64,000 nt of DNA from Thermosulfurimonas marina (lineage in GTDB: Bacteria > Desulfobacterota > Thermodesulfobacteria > Thermodesulfobacteriales > Thermodesulfobacteriaceae). The stretch lies in NCBI RefSeq assembly GCF_012317585.1, contig NZ_CP042909.1, positions 558,001 to 622,000 of the forward strand. The letters run 5' to 3'. Each line of letters starts with the position of its first letter. Position 1 is the stretch's first letter. The notes under the pieces are model-generated. The model ran no database searches. It worked only from the letters and a program-made list of their open reading frames with translations, and was not told the origin of the DNA. Positions 58,856 through 64,000 of this stretch are shown piece by piece. A program made the position numbers and the translations under genes.

Positions 58856-59329
58856 TCACGAAAAATACCTCCGCGTGCGGCGGACGATCTCCTTTTCGGT
58901 AAATAACATTTCGTAGTCGGGAAGATCAAGATCCCGGGAAATTTCGGCCACCAGACGCCGACATTCCCCCTCCGAGGCCGCATGCACCATGGTGTAAAGG
59001 TTATAAGGCCAATCCGGCCCCGGGCGGCGAAGATAACAGTGACTTACGGCGGGATGAGCGGCCAGCTTTCTCCCTACCTCTTCCACCCTTTCTTCCGGCA
59101 CCCGCCAGGCCACCATGACGTTGCCTTCATAGCCGGAAAGATTGTGCCGAATGAGGGCGCCAAGCCTCCGGATAATCTTCTTTTCCTGAAGGGTCTTTAC
59201 CGCCGCCAGGACTTCCTCTTCCGTGACTCCCAGTTTTTCGGCCAGTACCGCAAAGGGCCTTTCCACGAGCGGGAGCCCTTCCGAAAGGAGATCCACCAGA
59301 CGTTTTTCCAGTTCGGTGAGCTCGACCAT
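58856..59329 (-). CDS. ahbB: Siroheme decarboxylase subunit (AhbA/AhbB type)
   Basis: 157 residues, Lrp/AsnC-like: N-terminal winged helix ([39 protein letters not shown] in parts) and a ligand domain with [20 protein letters not shown] and [21 protein letters not shown], the hallmark of AhbA/B proteins. They decarboxylate siroheme to didecarboxysiroheme in the alternative heme pathway of sulfate reducers and archaea; relatives (NirDLGH) work in heme d1 synthesis. A or B cannot be decided here, and only one copy is in the window. Confidence 0.87.
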   Translation of the reverse strand: MVELTELEKRLVDLLSEGLPLVERPFAVLAEKLGVTEEEVLAAVKTLQEKKIIRRLGALIRHNLSGYEGNVMVAWRVPEERVEEVGRKLAAHPAVSHCYLRRPGPDWPYNLYTMVHAASEGECRRLVAEISRDLDLPDYEMLFTEKEIVRRTRRYFS

Positions 59330-59330
59330 T

Positions 59331-59600
59331 TCAGATCTTTCCCCAGAGGATCAAAATTCCCAGGAGAACGAAAAGGCCCCCGGAAAGGATCCGGAGGTAC
59401 CTCAAAGGGAGGAGTTCTCCCAGAAATTTTCCGGCGGCTGCCCCTAAAGCCGCAGCCAGAACCAGGGCCAGGGCTGCTACCAAAAAGACGGGCCAAAAAC
59501 GCCCTTCCCGGGCCGCAAGGGCCAGGGTGGCCAGCTGGGTCTTGTCTCCCAGTTCGGCCAAAAAAACCGTAATAAGGGCGGCCAGGAAGGTCTTCATCAT
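59331..59600 (-). CDS. Half-size Gdt1/TMEM165 (UPF0016) cation transporter
   Basis: 89 residues, three transmembrane helices. The family signature [15 protein letters not shown] is at residues 16-30. Full-size members have two such repeats; here only one is present, so it should work as a homo- or heterodimer, as in the half-size bacterial forms. The family moves Mn2+ or Ca2+ against protons. Overlaps pstB by four bases. Confidence 0.9.
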   Translation of the reverse strand: MMKTFLAALITVFLAELGDKTQLATLALAAREGRFWPVFLVAALALVLAAALGAAAGKFLGELLPLRYLRILSGGLFVLLGILILWGKI

Positions 59601-60382
59601 CCGAACTTCCCCTTGAGAAAATCCTCTGTCCGGGGATCCCGGGGCACGGTAAAGACCTGGGAAGTGGGGCCAAATTCCACCAACTCCCCCAAATAGAAAA
59701 AGGCCGTATAATCGGAAACCCGTCCAGCCTGGGCAATGTTATGGGTCACGATCACGATGGTCACGCTACGCTTGAGCTCCACCACCAGTTCCTCGATCTT
59801 GGCCGTGGACTTGGGATCCAGGGCCGAGGTAGGCTCGTCCATGAGGAGGACCTCGGGATTTATGGCCAGGGCCCGGGCGATGCAGAGCCGCTGCTGTTGT
59901 CCCCCGGAAAGATAGGTCCCCCGTTTGTGGAGACTGTCCTTGACCTCCTCCCAGAGGGCGGCCTTGCGCAGGGCCTCCTCCACGATCCGGTCGGCCTCTT
60001 CCCGCCGAAGGCGTATCCCCAAGAGCTTGTAGCCGGCAAGGACGTTGTCGTAGATGGTCATGGTGGGAAAGGGATTGGGGCGTTGGAAGACCATGCCCAC
60101 CCGGCGCCGGACCAGCACCGGATCCAGATCCAGGATGTTTTCCCCTTTGAGGTAGATCTCCCCTTCCACTCGGGCCCCGGGAGTGAGCTCATGCAGGCGG
60201 TTGAGGCAACGGATGAAGGTGGTCTTCCCGCAACCCGAAGGGCCCATAACCGCGGTGACCTTCTTTTCGGGGATCTTGACCGTGACCTCCCGGATGGCCG
60301 GTTTCTCTCCGTAATAGGCCCAAAGATTGCGGATGTCGAAGATGGCCGGCTCTTTAGGGTCCACTATAGCCTTAGCGCCCAT
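59597..60382 (-). CDS. pstB: Phosphate ABC transporter, ATP-binding protein
   Basis: 261 residues. Walker [12 protein letters not shown]-loop [16 protein letters not shown], the ABC signature [15 protein letters not shown] and Walker [13 protein letters not shown]. The region [21 protein letters not shown] (in parts) at the end is the PstB tail. Overlaps pstA by 11 bases. Confidence 0.97.
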   Translation of the reverse strand: MGAKAIVDPKEPAIFDIRNLWAYYGEKPAIREVTVKIPEKKVTAVMGPSGCGKTTFIRCLNRLHELTPGARVEGEIYLKGENILDLDPVLVRRRVGMVFQRPNPFPTMTIYDNVLAGYKLLGIRLRREEADRIVEEALRKAALWEEVKDSLHKRGTYLSGGQQQRLCIARALAINPEVLLMDEPTSALDPKSTAKIEELVVELKRSVTIVIVTHNIAQAGRVSDYTAFFYLGELVEFGPTSQVFTVPRDPRTEDFLKGKFG

Positions 60383-61217
60383 TTCCTCCGAGCCTCCGGG
60401 CCAGGAATCGGGAAAAGAGATTCAGCCCCAGAACCAGCAGGGTGAGGACCGCGCTAGCCCCCCAGGCCTGGCGCACCCATTCGGGATAAGGGCTGATGGC
60501 GTATTTGAAGACCGTAAGGGGCAGGGCCTCTACCGGTTGTAGGGGATTGAGGTTCCAGAAGGGGTTGCCGAAGGCCGTGAAAAGAAGGGGCGCGGTCTCT
60601 CCCATGATCCGGGCCAGGGAAAGGAGGATGCCCGTGGTGATCCCCACCAGGCCCGTGGGAAGGAGGACCTTGAGCACCGTGCGCCAGTAGTTCACCCCCA
60701 GGGCCAGGGAGGCCTCCCGCAAGGCCTCCGGAATGCGTTTGAGGATCTCCTCCGTGGAACGCACGATTACCGGAAGCATCATGATGGCCAAAGCCACGGC
60801 CCCGGAAAGGGCCGAAAAGTGCCCCATGGGTTTGACCACCCAGAGATAGGCCACGATCCCCAGCACGATGGAGGGCACCCCCTGGAGCACGTCCGCGCAG
60901 ATGCGCACCACCTCCCCGAATTTCCCCCGGGAAAATTCCGAAAGATAGATCCCGCAGAGGACCCCCACCGGGACCGCCATGAGGGAGGCCAGAAGGGAAA
61001 GCATGAGGGTGCCCACCAGGGCGTTGCCCACCCCTCCCCCTTCCTCACCCGGAGGCTTGGGGAGACTGGTAAAGAATTCCCAGGAAAGGGCCGGAAGACC
61101 CTGCTTAAAAATCCCGTAAAGAATGTGGAAAAGGGGCAGAGCCGGAAAGAGGGCCAGGAGAAAGATGACCGCAAGGGCCAGGCGGTCTTTGAACTTGCGC
61201 CACCAGAGGGGTCTCAT
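60372..61217 (-). CDS. pstA: Phosphate ABC transporter permease PstA
   Basis: 281 residues, about six transmembrane helices. The permease signature is [20 protein letters not shown], and [19 protein letters not shown] is the typical PstA loop. Overlaps pstC by four bases; PstA and PstC form the membrane channel. Confidence 0.96.
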   Translation of the reverse strand: MRPLWWRKFKDRLALAVIFLLALFPALPLFHILYGIFKQGLPALSWEFFTSLPKPPGEEGGGVGNALVGTLMLSLLASLMAVPVGVLCGIYLSEFSRGKFGEVVRICADVLQGVPSIVLGIVAYLWVVKPMGHFSALSGAVALAIMMLPVIVRSTEEILKRIPEALREASLALGVNYWRTVLKVLLPTGLVGITTGILLSLARIMGETAPLLFTAFGNPFWNLNPLQPVEALPLTVFKYAISPYPEWVRQAWGASAVLTLLVLGLNLFSRFLARRLGGNGR

Positions 61218-62086
61218 CGCACCTCAAGCCTCACGATAATTATGCGGGCCAGGGTGTTCACCACCAAAGTGATGAGAAAGAGGAGGAGGCCGATCTCGAT
61301 CAGGGCCGAAAGGTGGAGGTCCTTGGAGGCCTCGGTGAACTCGTTGGCGATGACACTGGCCATGGTATTGGCCAGATCCCAGGGGCTTTGCGGCATTTCC
61401 GAGCGGTTTCCGATCACCATGGTTACGGCCATGGTCTCTCCCAGGGCCCGACCCAGGGAAAGGAGAAGACCGGCCACGATTCCCGAAAGACCATAAGGGA
61501 GACATACTCGGCGAATGACCTCCCACTTGGTGGCCCCCAGGCCGTAGGCCGCCTCCTTCAGTTCCTGAGGCACCAGGCGCAAGACCTCCCGGGTAATGGA
61601 GGCCGCATAGGGGAGAATCATGATGGCCAAAACCAGAGAGGCCGAGGGTAGTCCCAGCCCGAAGGGGGGGACCCCCAGGCGCATTTCTATCCAGCGCACC
61701 AGAGGTACCAGATAATAGAGGGCCCAGAGGCCGTAAATCACCGAAGGGATCCCCGCTAAAAGTTCCACCAGGGAGGCCAGGAGCCCAGCCAGCCTCGGCG
61801 GGGCATATTCCGCAAGGAAGATCCCGGAAGAAAGGGCAAAAGGCAAAGCCAGGACCAGGGCGGCCAGAGAGGTGACCAGGGTGCCCACGATGAAAGGCAG
61901 GGCTCCGAATTCTTCGTTTACCGGATCCCATACCCGCCCCCAAAGGAAACGCCCTCCAAAGGCCTTGATACTGGGAAGGCTTCCCCAGAGGAGGGTGAGC
62001 CCTACGGCCAGCACCAGGACTACCAGGCCCACCGCCAGGGCCCAACACAAGTATCGAAATACTCGATCCGGGTCGGCCAAACGCAT
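61214..62086 (-). CDS. pstC: Phosphate ABC transporter permease PstC
   Basis: 290 residues, about six transmembrane helices (first at about 14-35). The permease signature is VPQELKEAAYGLGATKWEVI, followed by SLGRALGETMAVTMVIGN. It follows pstS by 43 bases. Confidence 0.96.
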   Translation of the reverse strand: MRLADPDRVFRYLCWALAVGLVVLVLAVGLTLLWGSLPSIKAFGGRFLWGRVWDPVNEEFGALPFIVGTLVTSLAALVLALPFALSSGIFLAEYAPPRLAGLLASLVELLAGIPSVIYGLWALYYLVPLVRWIEMRLGVPPFGLGLPSASLVLAIMILPYAASITREVLRLVPQELKEAAYGLGATKWEVIRRVCLPYGLSGIVAGLLLSLGRALGETMAVTMVIGNRSEMPQSPWDLANTMASVIANEFTEASKDLHLSALIEIGLLLFLITLVVNTLARIIIVRLEVR

Positions 62087-62129
62087 AGTCAGTCTCTTTT
62101 ACCAGAGCCCCCGGGGAGGACAAGTCCCC

Positions 62130-63185
62130 CTATTTTCCGGGACAGCCCCCAAGGATGGGTTTTCCTTGATAGGTGATGGAACGGATCAGCCCTTCATCGA
62201 TCCGGACCAGGTTTTCCGGAAGACGGGCATAAAGCAGACTTTCATTGTATTGCTGGCCCTCATGCACACACCACCAGAGGAGGTCCACCAAGGCCTTGGC
62301 CCGTTCAAAGGAGCGCCCGTTATAGGCCTGTTCCTTGTAGACCAGGATCCAGGTGAGGGCTGAAAGGGGATAACCGTCGGGGGCGTCGGTATTGACCAGG
62401 ATGATCCGCGTGTCCGGGGGAATCTTGGTCTTGGCCGCGGCAGAGATGGCCTTAAGGGTGGGAAGGATGAAATTCCCGGACTTGTTTTGGAGGGCCACCA
62501 CGGGAAGGTGGTTCTGGTGAGCGTAGGCCAGTTCGATATAGCCGATGGCCCCGGGGAGCTGTTTTAGATAACCGGTGACCCCCTCGTTACCTTTGCCTCC
62601 CAGACCCGTGGGCCAGCGCACGGCCTTGCCATAGCCCACGCGCTTTTTCCACTCCGGGCTCACCTGGGCCAGGTAGTAGGTAAAATTGAAGGTGGTCCCG
62701 GAGCCGTCGGAACGATGGACCACCACGATGGGCAAACCCGGAAGGCGCAGGCCCGGATTGAGCTTGACAATCCGGGGATCGTTCCACCTGCGGATCTTTC
62801 CCAGAAAGATGTCCGCCAGGACCTCCGGGGTAAGCTTGAGTCCGGAGGGTACCCCGGGGAGGTTGTAGGAGATCACCACGGCCCCTAAGGCCATGGGGAT
62901 ATGTAAAATCTCGGCCGGGGCCTTGGCCAGTTCCTCCTCGGTCATGGGGGCGTCTGAGGCCCCGAAATCCACGGTGCGGGCCAGAATCTGGCGGATACCT
63001 CCCCCGGAGCCGATGGACTGATAGTTCACTTTTATCCCGGTCTTCTGGTAGTACACATAGAACCATTTAGAATAGAGAGGGTAGGGAAAAGTGGCTCCGG
63101 CCCCAAGGAGGGTTATCTTTTCCGCCAGAGCCGATCCGGAGAAAGCTCCCAGAAGAAGGACCAGGACCCAAATCCATTTCCGCAT
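62130..63185 (-). CDS. pstS: Phosphate-binding periplasmic protein PstS
   Basis: 351 residues. Signal peptide MRKWIWVLVLLLGAFSGSALA with an AxA cleavage site, then the PstS start ITLLGAGATFPYPLYSKW. Phosphate-site motifs: GSGGGIRQI, DFGASDAPM, VVHRSDGSGTTFNFTYYL. It captures phosphate outside the inner membrane. SD GAAGGAGG. It starts 30 bases after phoR, so its expression is tied to or close to that of the sensor. Confidence 0.96.
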   Translation of the reverse strand: MRKWIWVLVLLLGAFSGSALAEKITLLGAGATFPYPLYSKWFYVYYQKTGIKVNYQSIGSGGGIRQILARTVDFGASDAPMTEEELAKAPAEILHIPMALGAVVISYNLPGVPSGLKLTPEVLADIFLGKIRRWNDPRIVKLNPGLRLPGLPIVVVHRSDGSGTTFNFTYYLAQVSPEWKKRVGYGKAVRWPTGLGGKGNEGVTGYLKQLPGAIGYIELAYAHQNHLPVVALQNKSGNFILPTLKAISAAAKTKIPPDTRIILVNTDAPDGYPLSALTWILVYKEQAYNGRSFERAKALVDLLWWCVHEGQQYNESLLYARLPENLVRIDEGLIRSITYQGKPILGGCPGK

Positions 63186-63215
63186 AAAGAACCTCCTTCA
63201 GATTTTGGAAATATC

Positions 63216-64000
63216 CTATCCTTTTCCTGTGGCAAAATTTTGAACCTCCGGCGACGAAACCGGGAGCAGAAAGACGAAGGTGGCCCCCTGCCCGGAGGGC
63301 TCCAGAAGAAGATCCCCTCCCTGGAGGCACACCAGGCGCCGGGCCAGGGCCAGGCCCAGGCCCAGGCCCGGAGAATTTTTCCCCCGCACCAGGGGCTCAA
63401 AGATCCGGGACCGCAGCTCCTCCGGCACCCCCGGCCCTTCGTCCCGAATAGCTATCCGGACTTTCTTTCCCTGACTGCGCACCTCTATGATGATCCGGCC
63501 CCCCTCCGGACTGTAACGCACGGCGTTTTCCAGCACCTTGAGGAGGGCCTGTACCAGATAGTCCGGGTCTCCCCGCACCGTAAGATCTTTTTCCGGATGG
63601 ATTTCCAGCCGGAGGCCCTTGGGCTGAAGGAGGGGTTCGGCCGCCCGGCGTAGGGCCTGAAGGAGGGCCGCCACCGGAAGGGCTTCGCACCGGAGATCTC
63701 GACCGGAAAGGCGCGAAAGTTCCAGAAGTTCTTTGACCAGGCGGGTGAGGCGGTGGAGATGCTCCCGAATGGCCGAGAGGATCTCCCGAGGATAGCCTTC
63801 GGCCGGAAGCTCCTCCTCCAGGGCCTCCACATATCCCTGGAGGGCCGTAAGAGGGGTGCGAAATTCATGGGCCAGGGTGGAGGCCAGGAAGCGGAGCTCT
63901 TTCTCCAGGGTGCGCTCTCGGGTGACCTCCACCAGGGCGAGGACCGCAAGCTCCGAGGATATGCGCCGGCCGAGCACCCGGAAGGCTCTTTCCCGGTACT
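63216..64000 (-). CDS. phoR: PhoR-like sensor histidine kinase (5' end outside window)
   Basis: At least 261 residues; the frame stays open to base 64000. A tail of a PAS-like domain (FRVLGRRISSELAVLALVEV in parts) is followed by dimerisation H-box TLAHEFRTPLTAL, then N-box LENAVRYSPEGG, G1 RDEGPGVPEE, F-box RSRIFEPLVRG, G2 GLGLGLALARRL. Position directly before pstS and domain order indicate PhoR, which senses phosphate status with PhoB; phoB would lie beyond the window. Other kinases cannot be excluded without the N-terminus. Confidence 0.88.
   Translation of the reverse strand, partial: YRERAFRVLGRRISSELAVLALVEVTRERTLEKELRFLASTLAHEFRTPLTALQGYVEALEEELPAEGYPREILSAIREHLHRLTRLVKELLELSRLSGRDLRCEALPVAALLQALRRAAEPLLQPKGLRLEIHPEKDLTVRGDPDYLVQALLKVLENAVRYSPEGGRIIIEVRSQGKKVRIAIRDEGPGVPEELRSRIFEPLVRGKNSPGLGLGLALARRLVCLQGGDLLLEPSGQGATFVFLLPVSSPEVQNFATGKG

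Noticed and set aside
58846-58983. Upstream extension of hemL by 46 codons
   Set aside because: It overlaps the siroheme decarboxylase gene antisense of frame and has no family counterpart; ATG 58845 with GGAGG is clear.

Overview
The window reads as chromosome of a thermophilic, sulfate-reducing or sulfur-metabolising bacterium, most likely a Thermodesulfobacteriota (Thermodesulfobacteria-type) lineage. The grounds are a complete sat-orf-aprB-aprA-qmoA-qmoB-qmoC set for sulfate activation and APS reduction, a siroheme-decarboxylase homologue of the alternative (Ahb) heme route, a ThiD-ThiN fusion, high GC coding sequence and proteins rich in Glu, Lys and Arg. The species assignment is an inference. 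Genes are packed tightly with many 1-20 bp overlaps, and no gene-free stretch exceeds 300 bases.

Layout. 1-2044 (+): 3' end of tyrS, a dus-type dihydrouridine synthase and a small membrane protein. 2045-5777: a strikingly AT-rich island on the minus strand with an Lnb/DUF4105-domain, probably outer-membrane protein and a lipoprotein gene cut at codon 4 by a complete IS256-family element (8-bp target duplication, both ends visible). 5838-19144 (-): the classic translation/transcription cluster tRNA-Tyr, tRNA-Gly, tRNA-Thr, tuf, rpmG, tRNA-Trp, secE, nusG, rplK, rplA, rplJ, rplL, rpoB, rpoC, started by a consensus promoter and closed by an intrinsic terminator. tuf has codon usage unlike the rest of the cluster. 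19149-28510 (-): the sulfate-reduction locus, with a strong promoter in front of sat.

28565-33406 (+): mobA, a response regulator with HD-GYP output and a GAF-histidine kinase gene destroyed by two single-base frameshifts and an IS630-family insertion at TA. 33350-35154 (-): hypD and a DUF72 gene. 35156-35587 (+): rpsT and tRNA-Ala. 35726-37025: a 3' tRNA remnant joined to a 5'-truncated IS1634-type element. 37084-40371 (-): a phosphoribosyltransferase, dapA, a GlmU-like left-handed beta-helix protein and a KaiC/RecA-like ATPase. 40448-41574 (+): a PilZ protein and prepilin peptidase.

41467-51163 (-): rpmH-rnpA-yidD-yidC-jag-mnmE-thiDN, then gatC-gatA and a small signalling set (DUF3391-like, HDOD, REC-GGDEF). 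51245-54127 (+): trpC, hisI, hisG and a TPR lipoprotein. leuA (-) and ilvC (+) diverge from overlapping promoters. 56874-57541 (-): a nucleotidyltransferase-like protein with a tiny partner. 57553-64000 (-): phoR-pstS-pstC-pstA-pstB, a Gdt1-type cation exporter, an AhbA/B-type siroheme decarboxylase and hemL.

Most of the window is core housekeeping. The accessory content is the AT-rich island, the three insertion sequences (two intact, one remnant), the decayed kinase, the tRNA remnant and a few poorly understood genes. I found no CRISPR array, no rRNA and no prophage, and nothing I can defend as a wholly new multi-gene system. The best candidates for undescribed biology are the beta-helix/KaiC-like pair, the small conserved protein between sat and aprB, and the Lnb-domain/lipoprotein pair.
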